Notes: generated by a model from the letters alone, not told the origin. A stretch of DNA of 64,000 nucleotides from Gottschalkia acidurici 9a (GCF_000299355.1 NC_018664.1:2092380-2156379); one strand, 5' to 3'; counted from the stretch's first letter, positions 43,172 to 53,642 are shown. Made by a program: numbers and translations.

Positions 43172-46100
43172 TTATTTATCTGCTAAGCTTTTGTATAGTT
43201 CATATTTTTCTTTAGCTTGTTTTTCAGTTTCAGCAAATAACTCTTCTGCCATCTCTGGGTTTGCTTTAGCTAATGAAGTATATCTTACTTGACCTCTTAT
43301 AAAGTCTTGGAATGAATCTTTTGGCTCTTTAGAGTCTAATATGAATGGGTTTTTGCCCGCTTCTTTTAACTCTGGGTTAAATCTATATAAGTGCCAGTAT
43401 CCACAATCAACAGCTTGCTTAGTGTTGGCTTGAGTTCTTCCCATACCTTCTCTTATACCATGGTTTATACATGGAGCATAAGCTATGATTAGTGATGGTC
43501 CATCATATTTTTCAGCTTCTATTAAAGCTTTCATAAATTGATTCTTATCTGCTCCCATACCTACTTGAGCAACATATACATATCCGTATGTTTGAGTTAT
43601 TAATCCAAGATCTTTTTTCTTAGTTTTCTTACCTGAAGCAGCAAATTTCGCAACTGCAGCAGTTGGAGTAGATTTCGAAGCTTGACCTCCAGTATTTGAG
43701 TAAACTTCTGTATCCATTACTAATACGTTCACGTTTTCTCCTGAAGCCAGTACGTGGTCTAATCCGCCGTAACCGATGTCATAAGCCCATCCGTCTCCAC
43801 CGAATATCCAAACAGATTTTTTAACTAAGAAATCTTCTTTTTCTTTTACTTCTTTTAAGATAGCTTTTGCTCTTTCATCTGATACTTCGCTACCTAGTAT
43901 AGCTACAACTTTAGCTGAAGCAGCTTTTGATGCTTCTCCATCTTCTTTACTATCTAACCATGATTTAAATGCTTCTTTTATTTCATCTGAAACATTTAAT
44001 TCAATTATTTCGTTAGCTAATATTTCTATTCTTTCTCTCATTTGTTTAACTGCTACATGCATACCAAGTCCAAACTCAGCATTGTCCTCGAATAATGAGT
44101 TAGCCCAAGCTGGTCCTTTACCTTCTGCATTTTTACAGTATGGAGTTGATGGAGCTGATCCTCCCCAGATAGATGAACATCCTGTAGCATTTGCAACTAT
44201 CATTCTATCTCCAAATAATTGAGTTATAGTTTTAACGTAAGGAGTTTCACCACAACCTGCACAAGCTCCTGAGAACTCTAGTAATGGTTGAGAGAATTGA
44301 CTACCTTTCACTGTATTTAATCCCATTAAGTTAGACTTATAAGATACTTTTTCAGTTACATAGTCCCAGTTTCCTGCTTCTAATTCTATTTGTTCTTCAA
44401 CTGGTTTCATAACTAATGCTTTTTCTTTAGCTGGACATATGTCAGCACAGTTTCCACAACCTACACAGTCAAGTGGACTTACTTGCATTCTATACTCTAG
44501 TCCTTCTAATCCTTTACCACTAGCTTTTAATGTTTCAAGTCCTTCTGGTGCATTTGCTTTTTCCTCTTCATTTAATAAGAATGGTCTTATTGTAGCATGA
44601 GGACATACAAATGAACATTGGTTACATTGGATACAGTTTTCTGATATCCACTCTGGTACTGTTACTGCTATACCACGTTTTTCATAAGCTGTAGTTCCGT
44701 TAGGGAATACTCCATCTGCAATATTAGCAAATGTACTTACTGGTAAATCATCACCTTTTTGAGCATTCATTGGGATTACTACGTTTTTGATGAATTCTGG
44801 AATTTCTTTTTCAGAACATTCAGCATCATCTTTTAAGTCTGACCAGCTAGCTGGTACATCTATTTTAACTAAAGCTTCTATTCCTTTATCTACGGCTTCA
44901 TAGTTCATGTTAACTACTTTTTCACCTTTTTTACCGTAAGATTTAACAATAGCATCTTTTAGATATTTAACTGCTTCGTCAACTGGTATAACGTCAGCTA
45001 GTTTGAAGAATGCTGATTGCATTACCATGTTGATTCTGTTTCCTAAACCTATTTCTCTAGCTATTCCCGTAGCATTAACTGTATAGAAGTTTATATCATT
45101 GTCAGCCATGTATTTTTTCATACTATTTGGTAAATGTGCTTCAACTTCTTCTTTCGACCAAATGCAGTTTAATAGGAATGATCCACCTTTTTTAAGTCCT
45201 TTTAATAAATCATATTGATTTACATAAGATTGGTTAGAACATGACACAAAGTCTGATTCTTCTATTAAATATGTTGATCTGATTTTTTCTTTACCAAATC
45301 TTAAGTGAGATACTGTAATTCCACCTGATTTTTTAGAGTCATATGCAAAATATGCTTGTGCATACATATCTGTGTTGTCTCCGATGATTTTGATAGCACT
45401 TTTGTTAGCTCCAACAGTACCATCTGATCCAAGTCCCCAGAATTTACATCTTACAGTTCCTGCTGGTTCTGTAACTATGTGTTCGTTAACATCTAGTGAA
45501 AGATTAGTTACATCATCCACTATACCTACTGTAAATCCAGTTCTAGGCTCATCTAATTTTAAGTTGTCATATACTGCTTTTATTTGTGATGGAGTAGTAT
45601 CTTTTGATCCTAATCCAAATCTTCCACCTACGATAAGTGGAGCATCTGCTTTTCCAACAAATAATGAGCTAATATCTAAGTGTAATGGCTCCGCTATAGC
45701 TCCTGGCTCTTTAGTTCTGTCTAATACAGCTATTTTCTTAACTGTTGATGGTAATACATCAAAGAAATATTTAGCTGAGAATGGTCTATATAAACGCACT
45801 TTTATAAGACCTACTTTTTCACCTTTAGCTAGTAGGTAATCTATTGTTTCTTCTATAGTATCTGTTGCTGAACCCATAGCAACTATTATATTTTCCGCAT
45901 CTTCTGCACCATAGTAGTTAAATGGTTTATAGTCTCTTCCTGTTATTTTGTTTATTTCTTTCATGTAATCGTTTACAATGTCTGGAACTGCATTGTAATA
46001 AGAGTTACTTGCTTCTCTAGCTTGGAAGAATATATCAGGGTTTTGAGCTGTACCTTTTGTTACTGGGTGCTCTGGGTTTAATGATCTTTTTCTAAATTCA

Positions 46101-46702
46101 TTTATAGCATCATAATCTACTAATTTTGCAAGATCTTCATAATCTATAGTTTCAATTTTTTGAATTTCATGTGATGTTCTAAATCCATCAAAGAAGTGTA
46201 AGAATGGTACTCTAGATTTTATAGCCGCTAAGTGTGCTATTCCTCCTAAATCCATAACTTCTTGAACACTACCTGACGCAAGCATTGCAAAACCTGTTTG
46301 TCTACAAGCCATAACGTCTTGGTGATCTCCAAATATATTTAATGCATGACTTGCAAGAGAACGAGCACTTACGTGAATTACTCCTGGTAATAATTCTCCA
46401 GCCATTTTGTACATATTTGGTATCATTAGTAATAAACCTTGAGATGCTGTGTAAGTAGTTGTTAAAGCACCTGCTGCTAATGATCCATGAACTGTTCCAG
46501 CTGCTCCTGCCTCTGATTGCATTTCTACTACTTTAACTGTCTGTCCGAATATATTTTTCTTACCTTGAACTGACCATTCATCTACTAGCTCTGCCATAGT
46601 CGAAGATGGTGTTATTGGGTAAATCCCTGCTACTTCTGTAAATGCATAAGAATTATATGCAGCAGCTGTATTTCCATCCATAGATTTCATAACTTTTGCC
46701 AT
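43172..46702 (-). CDS. nifJ: Pyruvate:ferredoxin (flavodoxin) oxidoreductase
   Basis: This is a 1,176-residue single-chain PFOR that converts pyruvate and CoA to acetyl-CoA and CO2 while reducing ferredoxin. The N-terminal pyrimidine-binding domain has AGIYPITPSSTMAE, followed by the gamma/EKR region. A double 4Fe-4S domain has CIQCNQCSFVCPHA and CVGCGNCADICPAKEK. The TPP domain has the cysteine-rich FSGACAGCGETPYVK and FGGDGWAYDIGYGG. I chose ATG 46702 (MAKVMKSMDGN) because GGGAGG lies upstream. It is monocistronic with a near-consensus promoter and a strong terminator, and the codon choice suggests high expression. Confidence 0.97.
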   Translation of the reverse strand: MAKVMKSMDGNTAAAYNSYAFTEVAGIYPITPSSTMAELVDEWSVQGKKNIFGQTVKVVEMQSEAGAAGTVHGSLAAGALTTTYTASQGLLLMIPNMYKMAGELLPGVIHVSARSLASHALNIFGDHQDVMACRQTGFAMLASGSVQEVMDLGGIAHLAAIKSRVPFLHFFDGFRTSHEIQKIETIDYEDLAKLVDYDAINEFRKRSLNPEHPVTKGTAQNPDIFFQAREASNSYYNAVPDIVNDYMKEINKITGRDYKPFNYYGAEDAENIIVAMGSATDTIEETIDYLLAKGEKVGLIKVRLYRPFSAKYFFDVLPSTVKKIAVLDRTKEPGAIAEPLHLDISSLFVGKADAPLIVGGRFGLGSKDTTPSQIKAVYDNLKLDEPRTGFTVGIVDDVTNLSLDVNEHIVTEPAGTVRCKFWGLGSDGTVGANKSAIKIIGDNTDMYAQAYFAYDSKKSGGITVSHLRFGKEKIRSTYLIEESDFVSCSNQSYVNQYDLLKGLKKGGSFLLNCIWSKEEVEAHLPNSMKKYMADNDINFYTVNATGIAREIGLGNRINMVMQSAFFKLADVIPVDEAVKYLKDAIVKSYGKKGEKVVNMNYEAVDKGIEALVKIDVPASWSDLKDDAECSEKEIPEFIKNVVIPMNAQKGDDLPVSTFANIADGVFPNGTTAYEKRGIAVTVPEWISENCIQCNQCSFVCPHATIRPFLLNEEEKANAPEGLETLKASGKGLEGLEYRMQVSPLDCVGCGNCADICPAKEKALVMKPVEEQIELEAGNWDYVTEKVSYKSNLMGLNTVKGSQFSQPLLEFSGACAGCGETPYVKTITQLFGDRMIVANATGCSSIWGGSAPSTPYCKNAEGKGPAWANSLFEDNAEFGLGMHVAVKQMRERIEILANEIIELNVSDEIKEAFKSWLDSKEDGEASKAASAKVVAILGSEVSDERAKAILKEVKEKEDFLVKKSVWIFGGDGWAYDIGYGGLDHVLASGENVNVLVMDTEVYSNTGGQASKSTPTAAVAKFAASGKKTKKKDLGLITQTYGYVYVAQVGMGADKNQFMKALIEAEKYDGPSLIIAYAPCINHGIREGMGRTQANTKQAVDCGYWHLYRFNPELKEAGKNPFILDSKEPKDSFQDFIRGQVRYTSLAKANPEMAEELFAETEKQAKEKYELYKSLADK

Positions 46703-46817
46703 ATAAATACCTCCCATTAAAAGTACATACTAAAGTATATATAATATAAATGTAAAAAATGATTCTCACATATATATACTGTATACAATATTTTTTCTGT
46801 AGCTCAAACATATATTA

Positions 46818-46846
46818 AGTATATAAAATATCTTCTATATTGTCAA
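46818..46846 (-). promoter_or_regulatory. Near-consensus sigma-A promoter of nifJ
   Basis: On the minus strand TTGACA (46841-46846), a 17-base spacer and TATACT (46818-46823) lie 115 bp upstream of the nifJ start, leaving a leader of roughly 105 bases. Confidence 0.8.
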
Positions 46847-46951
46847 TAAATATAGTTTCTTATATTACCTTTTAAAATTAGAATTAGTTTTGTATACAAA
46901 CGTTTTCCTTAGTATATCTTGATTTTATTATTTATAAATCCGTTTTTCTTA

Positions 46952-47899
46952 CTAACTTCTTTGTTCTTCTAGTTCTTTTCTCTTTTTTCCCAATTCTTCT
47001 TTTAATTTTTTATCCAATTCCTCTGCAGCATTATATCCAAACTGCTTCTGTCTATTGTTTCTTGCAGCTACCTCTACTATCATAGCTAAGTTTCTTCCTG
47101 GTTTTACTGGTACTGTTACTTTAGGTATTTTTAGTCCTAATATCTCTATATAATTTTCATCAAGACCTACCCTATCATATTCTTTTTGTTCATCCCAGTG
47201 TTCAAGCTCTACAGCTAAATCTACTGCTTCCCACTTTTTTACGGCACCAAACCCGTATAACCTTTTTATGTCTAGTATCCCTATACCTCTTATTTCCATG
47301 AAATGTCTTATTAATTCTGGAGAAGTTCCCTTTAACATTTCATCTACTCTAGTTATTTCTACCGCATCATCTGCTACTAGACGATGTCCTCTTTTTAATA
47401 ATTCTAAAGCTGTTTCACTTTTTCCTACACCACTTTTTCCTATTATTAGAGTTCCCATACCAAAAACTTCAACTAAAACTCCATGTATAGTAGTTCTAGG
47501 TGCTAGTAAATCATCAAGATAAGCTAAGAGCTTACTTATAAACTTAGTAGCTGGTAGCTCGGTTTTAAAAAGTGGCCTCTCAAATTCCTTAGCAAATTCT
47601 ATTATTTCTGGAAGTACTTTATGGTCACCAGTTATTATCATAGCAGGTATTGGATATTCAAATATCTTTCTAAGCCTTTTCACCCTTAAATCATAGTCTA
47701 AGGACATCATATACTCTATTTCTTGATGTCCTAAAACTTGTATCTTATCATGGGGGAAAACTTTGAAAAAGCCTGTCAACTGTAGTCCCGGTCTACTCGC
47801 TTCACTTCCACTTATATTTATGCCCTTTATAGTATCTGGCATATATACAGTCTCTAATTTCATGTTTTGTATTAACTCATGTATTGAGATCGTTTTCAT
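46952..47899 (-). CDS. hprK: HPr kinase/phosphorylase
   Basis: This 315-residue bifunctional enzyme phosphorylates and dephosphorylates Ser46 of HPr. An N-terminal domain (1-125) is followed by the kinase domain, with Walker A GKSGVGKS at 154-161, His139, and the K3-loop region PVKPGRNLAMIVEVAARNNR. It partners with HPr at 31412-31669 to control carbon catabolite repression. The start has AGGAAGGG. It follows uvrC by 15 bp, so the two are co-transcribed. Confidence 0.96.
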   Translation of the reverse strand: MKTISIHELIQNMKLETVYMPDTIKGINISGSEASRPGLQLTGFFKVFPHDKIQVLGHQEIEYMMSLDYDLRVKRLRKIFEYPIPAMIITGDHKVLPEIIEFAKEFERPLFKTELPATKFISKLLAYLDDLLAPRTTIHGVLVEVFGMGTLIIGKSGVGKSETALELLKRGHRLVADDAVEITRVDEMLKGTSPELIRHFMEIRGIGILDIKRLYGFGAVKKWEAVDLAVELEHWDEQKEYDRVGLDENYIEILGLKIPKVTVPVKPGRNLAMIVEVAARNNRQKQFGYNAAEELDKKLKEELGKKRKELEEQRS

Positions 47900-47914
47900 A
47901 GTTCCCTTCCTTTC

Positions 47915-49777
47915 CTAATTTTTTCTGAAGAAATTATATATCTCTTCCGCTACTTTTTTATTCATTCCATCTACAGAAGATATTTCTTCTATAGTTGCTT
48001 TTTTTATATTCTCTATAGTCTTAAATTCTTTTAATAAATTTTTCTTTCTCTTTTCTCCAACTCCAGGTATACTGTCTAGCACTGATTTTACTAAATCTTT
48101 TGTTCTTAGATTTCTATGATAAGTTATAGCAAATCTATGAGCTTCGTCCTGTATTTTAGTTATTAATTTAAATCCACTGCTACTTAAAGGAAGTGTTATT
48201 TCCTCATCCTCGTATATTATCCCTCTAGTTCTATGAAAGTCATCTTTTATTAGACCACATACGGGTATATCTATTCCTAACTTCTTTAACACTCTTTTAG
48301 CTACATTTACCTGTCCCTTTCCTCCATCTATCATTATTAATTCTGGAAATATCGAAAAATTCTCTATGCTTACTTTGTTTTCCGAAATTAATTTTTTTTC
48401 TTCTAATCCCCTGCTAAATCTTCTGTAAATAACCTCTTCCATACTACTATAATCATCTGGCCCTTCAACCCACTTGATTTTAAACTTTCTATACTCTCTT
48501 GTTTTAGCTTCTCCATTTTCAAATACGACCATAGAAGCTACAGATTGTACTCCTTGAGTATTGGATATATCAAAAGCCTCTATTCTATTAGGAACTCTTT
48601 CTAATTTTAATGCTTCAGCTATTTCTACTAACGGTTTCTGAGTGTCTTCTGTCTTTTTCTTTACTCTATCTCTACGTTGATTAAGTATCTCTATAGCATT
48701 TTTTCTTACTAATTCCATTAACTCATTTTTCTCGCCTCTTTTAGGAATTTTTATATTCACTTTAGATCCTCTCTTACTACTTAACCAACTACCAACCACC
48801 TCTATATCTTCAAAGTTATCTCCTACTAATATTTCTTTGGGTACATAAGAAGTTCCTATATAAAACTGCTTAACAAATGATTGTATTATTTCTCCTCTAT
48901 CTATATCATCAGTATCTTTAATTATGAAGTGTTCTCTTCCCATAACTTTTCCTGTTCTTATAAAAAATACTTGAATGCATACTTCATCTATTCCCCTAGC
49001 CATTCCTATTATGTCTTGATCTGATATGTTAGTTGTAGATACTATCTTTTGCTTTTCTAATATATGATTTAAAGAAACTAATTGGTCTCTATATTTAGCT
49101 GCACTTTCAAAATCTAATCCTTTTGAAGCATTTTTCATCTTTTTCTCAATTATTTCAACTAATTTTTGTTCTTTTCCATTTAAAAACATGATAACTTCAT
49201 CTATCATACTTTTATATTCTTCATGATCTACGTATTGATAACATGGTCCTAAACACTTTCCTATAAAGTTATTTAAACATGGTCTTTCTAGCTTAGGTCC
49301 ATCATTTAAATTCATCTTGCAAGTCCTTAATTTATATAAACTATCTATAATTTCTAATGTGTCATTTACAGCACCTGAGCTTACATATGGTCCAAAATAC
49401 TTACTACCATCTTTGACTATATTTCTAGTCTTTATTACTCTAGGATACTTTTCATTTACAGTAACTTTTATATATGGATAAGATTTGTCATCTCTTAATA
49501 AAATATTATATTTAGGCTTATGTTTCTTTATAAGGTTTGATTCCAATATAAGTGCTTCTACTTCATTATCAGTTATAATATATTCAAACTTAATTATATT
49601 TTTAACCATAGCGTTTACTTTAGGTGGATGATTTTTCGATGATTGAAAGTATTGTCTCACTCTTTTTTTTAATGAAATAGCTTTACCTACATAAATGATA
49701 GCATTTTCACTATTCTTCATTATATAAACACCAGGTTTATCTGGTAATTTTTTTAATTCGTCATTTATATTAAACAT
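47915..49777 (-). CDS. uvrC: UvrABC system protein C
   Basis: This is the 620-residue nuclease subunit of nucleotide-excision repair. The GIY-YIG domain at the N-terminus (KPGVYIMKNSENAIIYVGKA) makes the 3' incision. A cysteine pattern CLNNFIGKCLGPC and a UVR domain contact UvrB. The RNase H-like domain (ISNTQGVQSVASMVVF) makes the 5' incision, and the protein ends with tandem helix-hairpin-helix motifs (SIPGVGEKRKKNLL). Length and domains are complete. The start has AAAAGG. Its partner uvrA is about 13 kb away, beyond an accessory block. Confidence 0.97.
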   Translation of the reverse strand: MFNINDELKKLPDKPGVYIMKNSENAIIYVGKAISLKKRVRQYFQSSKNHPPKVNAMVKNIIKFEYIITDNEVEALILESNLIKKHKPKYNILLRDDKSYPYIKVTVNEKYPRVIKTRNIVKDGSKYFGPYVSSGAVNDTLEIIDSLYKLRTCKMNLNDGPKLERPCLNNFIGKCLGPCYQYVDHEEYKSMIDEVIMFLNGKEQKLVEIIEKKMKNASKGLDFESAAKYRDQLVSLNHILEKQKIVSTTNISDQDIIGMARGIDEVCIQVFFIRTGKVMGREHFIIKDTDDIDRGEIIQSFVKQFYIGTSYVPKEILVGDNFEDIEVVGSWLSSKRGSKVNIKIPKRGEKNELMELVRKNAIEILNQRRDRVKKKTEDTQKPLVEIAEALKLERVPNRIEAFDISNTQGVQSVASMVVFENGEAKTREYRKFKIKWVEGPDDYSSMEEVIYRRFSRGLEEKKLISENKVSIENFSIFPELIMIDGGKGQVNVAKRVLKKLGIDIPVCGLIKDDFHRTRGIIYEDEEITLPLSSSGFKLITKIQDEAHRFAITYHRNLRTKDLVKSVLDSIPGVGEKRKKNLLKEFKTIENIKKATIEEISSVDGMNKKVAEEIYNFFRKN

Positions 49778-49934
49778 ATTATCATCCTTTTAAATTAAGA
49801 TAGAATAAACTTTATAATAACATTGTTTAGTTTTCTTTTTTATTTTTCTTCATTCTTTATTAATTTTCTAATCATCCTATAGAAATCTTATACTTTTCCA
49901 ATAAGCTTAATTATATTTACTATTTCATTATATC

Positions 49935-49985
49935 AAATAAATAAACTGTTTCAAAATATTCGATTCTGAAACAGTTTATTTATTT
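49935..49985 (-). terminator. Terminator after the DUF1275 gene
   Basis: AAATAAATAAACTGTTTC (49935-49952) and GAAACAGTTTATTTATTT (49968-49985) form a perfect 18-bp stem ten bases past the stop codon. Confidence 0.8.
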
Positions 49986-49994
49986 AACTTACAT

Positions 49995-50687
49995 CTATTT
50001 ATCTTTTTCTTTTTTCAATGGCTTTTGCTGTATTATTAACGGAATATCAACTATTATTTTCTGAATAAGACCAGTTAAAATGATAATTATTGCTGGAATT
50101 ACTAATGTTAATGATACATGTATAGAGCTATCTAGTTTAGCTTTTTGGATGAAATTATAACCTATAAATGATCCGATCGGAAATGCAACCCAGTGAAGAG
50201 ACCAAAAGATAACACCATCCCAGTTTCCATAAGCTATATTTAAGCCTATATCGGTAGCCGGACCAGTTAAATGTGTAGTACGATTAATAGATGTTAAACT
50301 TGTAGCTGCATTCTGTCCACCCATAGCCATAGGTATAGCTATTCCGGCAAAGTCCATATTACCTTTATATATGCAAAGAGCAGCTATAAGTAATAGTATC
50401 CCAGCAAAAGTCAATCCTCCCATAAGACCTAAACGTCTTGTAATTATTGCTGAAATAGCAGATCCAGTAATGAACATTATTACTATCAACACTACAAATC
50501 CAAATTGTCCAATTTCTCCTTTAGCAAGCCACTCTCCTAGTTCAGCAGCGCGTCCTGTCATAAAAGAAACTCTTTCGTTAAGAAAAAGCTTTAATCCTGC
50601 TGTATCTATCCATCCAGCCATCATTACAAGAATAAATCCTATGATATTGACTGGAGTTATTATTTTAATTTTAGAATCATTTGACAA
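49995..50687 (-). CDS. DUF1275 (YoaK) family membrane protein
   Basis: This 230-residue protein has about six membrane helices and the family features GWIDTAGLKLFLNERVSFMTG, GGQNAATSLTSINRTTHLTG and a PIGSFIGY end. The family function is unknown. The TTG start at 50687 has AAAGGAG. It is monocistronic with its own terminator and forms the uvrC-side edge of the accessory block. Confidence 0.8.
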   Translation of the reverse strand: MSNDSKIKIITPVNIIGFILVMMAGWIDTAGLKLFLNERVSFMTGRAAELGEWLAKGEIGQFGFVVLIVIMFITGSAISAIITRRLGLMGGLTFAGILLLIAALCIYKGNMDFAGIAIPMAMGGQNAATSLTSINRTTHLTGPATDIGLNIAYGNWDGVIFWSLHWVAFPIGSFIGYNFIQKAKLDSSIHVSLTLVIPAIIIILTGLIQKIIVDIPLIIQQKPLKKEKDK

Positions 50688-50805
50688 CTTCTTATCTCTC
50701 CTTTCAAGGATGATATGTATTTACGTGTGCTCGTATACAAAGTTGATTCAATTTATTATATCATATATTTAATCTTATTTACCTCGTTAAAACTTGATTT
50801 TTAAT

Positions 50806-50850
50806 AAAAAAACTCTTCATAAGAATTGACCTCTTATGAAGAGTTTTTTT
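50806..50850 (-). terminator. Terminator after the nitroreductase gene
   Basis: AAAAACTCTTCATAAGA pairs with TCTTATGAAGAGTTTTT over 50806-50850, 16 bp past the stop codon. T-runs are present on both strands. Confidence 0.85.
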
Positions 50851-50865
50851 AACATATATTTTAAA

Positions 50866-51681
50866 TTATATTTCAAATTCTGCAATATATTTATATTTAG
50901 ATTCTTTCCCTTCAAAGTTACCGTCTATAAGCTTCCATGTTCTACTTATACCTAGAGACTTAATCATCTCTTCAAAGTAGTACATTATTACCCCTGCATC
51001 TACTAATGTTAGATCTTTATCTTCATCATAAGCTAAAAGTAAAGTAACCTTATCTTTTTCTAATAAAAATCTCCAAGGTTGACTATTACGGCTTGATGGA
51101 GCAAATCTTATATAATAAAACAAGTCATCTATCGCTCTAGTTTCTAATTCATCCATACTCACTGGATTTTCTATTTGATCTTTGAATACGATTTCTTCTA
51201 CTCCATGTCTTGCACTAGCTGGCTTTTCTATTGCAAAAGGGTTTCTACGTGGTGGGTATCCTATAGATAAGATATAATCTGTTTTTTCACCCAAATTTCC
51301 AAATACAGAATTTCTTTTCTCTTTATCTACGTGACTTAAAGTTACCCAGCAAGCTTCTAATCCTAGCTTGTTTATACTAGTTATAAGCTTCTCAGTATAA
51401 TATGCTCCATAAATTTGTGTTCTATCTTGGCTATCTTTTAATTCTAACCCTATATAGTGTGGACTTTTTATCATTGTTCCTGAATATCCACCTATATCTT
51501 TTAATTCCTCATATATATTTACTCCATTCATATATAAACTAAGGCCTATATTCTCACCTTTAGCTTCTTCTAAGACTAAGTTGATACTTTCTTGAACTTT
51601 GTCCAATGTTTTGCTGTCAACTTTTTTATCTCTAAATTCTCTAACTGACTTTCTGTCTCTTAAGAAATTATTCATTAACAT
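50866..51681 (-). CDS. Two-domain nitroreductase family protein (TM1586-like)
   Basis: This 271-residue protein is a fusion of two half nitroreductase folds. RKSVREFRDKKVDSKTL is at the start, and a second APSSRNSQPWRFL flavin-contact motif is at about 195. This is the PF14512 layout, in which one chain replaces the usual homodimer around FMN. The physiological substrate is unknown. GGGGG lies ten bases before ATG 51681; the ATG two codons later is also possible. It is monocistronic. Confidence 0.8.
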   Translation of the reverse strand: MLMNNFLRDRKSVREFRDKKVDSKTLDKVQESINLVLEEAKGENIGLSLYMNGVNIYEELKDIGGYSGTMIKSPHYIGLELKDSQDRTQIYGAYYTEKLITSINKLGLEACWVTLSHVDKEKRNSVFGNLGEKTDYILSIGYPPRRNPFAIEKPASARHGVEEIVFKDQIENPVSMDELETRAIDDLFYYIRFAPSSRNSQPWRFLLEKDKVTLLLAYDEDKDLTLVDAGVIMYYFEEMIKSLGISRTWKLIDGNFEGKESKYKYIAEFEI

Positions 51682-52181
51682 AATATGTAGACCCCCTTTA
51701 AGTTATCTTTTCTTTATATAACATTATTATAGCATCAATAAGTTATTTAGTGTTAAGCTTTTTTACTTTTGCTATATGCAGTCTTTTTTGAGTTTCATCA
51801 ATTTGATCTTGTTGAAATTAATATTGCACTGTAATTTAACGTTCTTTAATGTCAAGGTGAAATCTGCATATGTTCGGGACTGTAAGGTTTAGTGTGATTT
51901 ATGAAACTTATTTATCTCTAAGTTAAATCATGATACGGTAACACAAGTATATGGTGCAGTTTATAATCTAGGACATTATATAAATTTATTAAAAGTTAAT
52001 GTTATAATCTCAATAGAAGGTATAGTTTCTGGGGAGAACTTTCATATCAAGTTAGTAGTTTTAAGTAAAGGTCATTTAAATTCCAAAATTTAATATATTA
52101 AAATTATATTTGAAAATATGCATCAGACTTTTATATAATGTAAATAACTGCTACATATTTTAACTATTTGGAGTGATTTAT
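51682..52181. other. Intergenic region upstream of the 52182 membrane protein gene
   Basis: This is 500 bp between divergent genes. An extended -10-like TGTTATAAT (TATAAT at 52003-52008) may serve the plus-strand gene, with no good -35. I recognise no riboswitch, RNA gene or repeat here, although the long leader of about 170 bases would have room for one. Confidence 0.35.
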
Positions 52182-52553
52182 ATGAATGGAAAGAGGCCTT
52201 TAATAGTAACACTTATTGGGGACTTAACTTTTTTTTACGCTTTGTTTTATATCGTATCACTATTTCCTAAATTCATTCAAGGATTTGGAATCGAACTTAC
52301 TCCATTGCCTATTATTTCAAATCCTATGATTCGAATTATAATGATTGCCATTCTTTTAGTGGCATCTTATGGATACTTAAAACTTAAGCTTTGGGGATAT
52401 TGGATAGTAACATCTATGAATATATTCTTTTTAGTAATATATATCATATTTTTTATAAGTGGAAAAGAATACTTTATTCAAGGTATTATTTCAGGATTTA
52501 TAAGTTTAATATTTATCTTACCAACAAGAAAGTACTTTGTTAAAAGCATTTAA
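52182..52553 (+). CDS. Small membrane protein of unknown function
   Basis: This 123-residue protein has four predicted membrane helices (about 8-28, 44-66, 72-92 and 96-114). It begins MNGKRPLIVTLIGDLTFF and ends with a basic tail RKYFVKS. GGAG is eight bases upstream of ATG 52182. A GTG three codons earlier overlaps that site. It is one of three plus-strand genes in the window and stands alone. I do not recognise a family. Confidence 0.65.
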   Translation: MNGKRPLIVTLIGDLTFFYALFYIVSLFPKFIQGFGIELTPLPIISNPMIRIIMIAILLVASYGYLKLKLWGYWIVTSMNIFFLVIYIIFFISGKEYFIQGIISGFISLIFILPTRKYFVKSI

Positions 52554-52888
52554 ATAAAAAACCGAGTAGACTATAGAAATTACTCTATAATCTACCCATT
52601 GTATATTTTATGTCTTACTATAGTTTAAAGGAGTTGTCCCATTACTTTACCCATAAGATACGATTCTATACTTTAAAACATTAGTATTTAATATGTTTTA
52701 AAATATAGAATTACTTGCATTATCTTTTGTTTGTTTTGCATTACTATATCCCTACACTTATTTTAGATCGTTTCTATATAGATAAAAGTTCCTTATAGTA
52801 AGCACTTACTATAGAGAGCTTTTACTACATTTTCTATTTGATCATATATTCGTTAGCTATAAATCTACTATTCTTATAATTTTAACTT
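52554..52888. repeat. Intergenic region with several inverted repeats
   Basis: Three stems lie within 250 bp. GTAGACTATAG/CTATAATCTAC (52566-52576/52585-52595) is a possible weak terminator for the plus-strand gene. ATTCTATACTTTAAAACAT/ATGTTTTAAAATATAGAAT (52663-52681/52693-52711) has one mismatch. TATAGTAAG/CTTACTATA (52794-52802/52805-52813) is perfect. The motif CTTACTATAG also occurs near 52613. No coding frame is visible. It may be a small repeat element or stacked terminators. Confidence 0.45.
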
Positions 52889-53563
52889 CTATAAAATCCA
52901 TCCGGTACCTATTGTAACGCAAGGTAACAGCATTAGTAAAATTTGCATTATTGGAATTCTATTATTTTCTAGTTCAAGGTAAATCAATGATAAAGTGTTA
53001 TCCATTACTAAAAGTGATATCGAAATCAAAGAAACTGTAACTATGAATCCAGTGTTCTTAGCTCGTATTTTATCTTTTTCTTTTTTAAATAATTTATCTC
53101 TATATTTATAATTATAAAATATGTTCCCAGAAAGTATACTAAAGGCATAACTTAACACAAGTGGACTTCTAATAATATTTGAAGCATTTATGTTAGTTGT
53201 CATAATGTGAATGACACTGAACAACATAGATGTAATCATTATATTTAACTCTATGTTTGCTAGCATACTTTTTAATGTATATGTATTGTATTCTACTTTT
53301 TTATTATATCCTGGTATGATGTGAAATTTATCATACTTGTAGATGTATCCGAAAATAAAATAAATCATTGTACCGATAATGAAAGATGTAATAAGTATCA
53401 TTACTAAAGGAATTCTTGAATAAATATCATCATTAATTGCTAAGTAAGATAAATATAGTACTGTAAGTATCGCTTTGCATATGTAGATAATCTTTGATGA
53501 TTTATGATGAGTTACTTGCTCATCATTATCATGATCTTTATTTATAGCTTTTTGCTCATTCAT
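52889..53563 (-). CDS. Membrane protein of unknown function
   Basis: This 224-residue protein has a charged His/Asp-rich start (NKDHDNDEQVTHHK), then about six membrane helices in three pairs, with a cytoplasmic-type loop KYRDKLFKKEKDKIRAK. GGGGG lies six bases before the ATG. It follows the gene at 53643-53984 by 79 bp and may be co-transcribed. No family is recognised. Confidence 0.6.
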   Translation of the reverse strand: MNEQKAINKDHDNDEQVTHHKSSKIIYICKAILTVLYLSYLAINDDIYSRIPLVMILITSFIIGTMIYFIFGYIYKYDKFHIIPGYNKKVEYNTYTLKSMLANIELNIMITSMLFSVIHIMTTNINASNIIRSPLVLSYAFSILSGNIFYNYKYRDKLFKKEKDKIRAKNTGFIVTVSLISISLLVMDNTLSLIYLELENNRIPIMQILLMLLPCVTIGTGWIL

Positions 53564-53642
53564 AAAATACCCCCTAGTTTTAATTAGTAGACTCCCCCTT
53601 ATAACGTTATACCCTATATTTATTATTATTTAACATAAATTC

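Noticed and set aside
45372-45839. 155-codon plus-strand frame inside nifJ
   Set aside because: It is antisense to a strongly conserved gene and has no family features; a shadow of nifJ codon usage.
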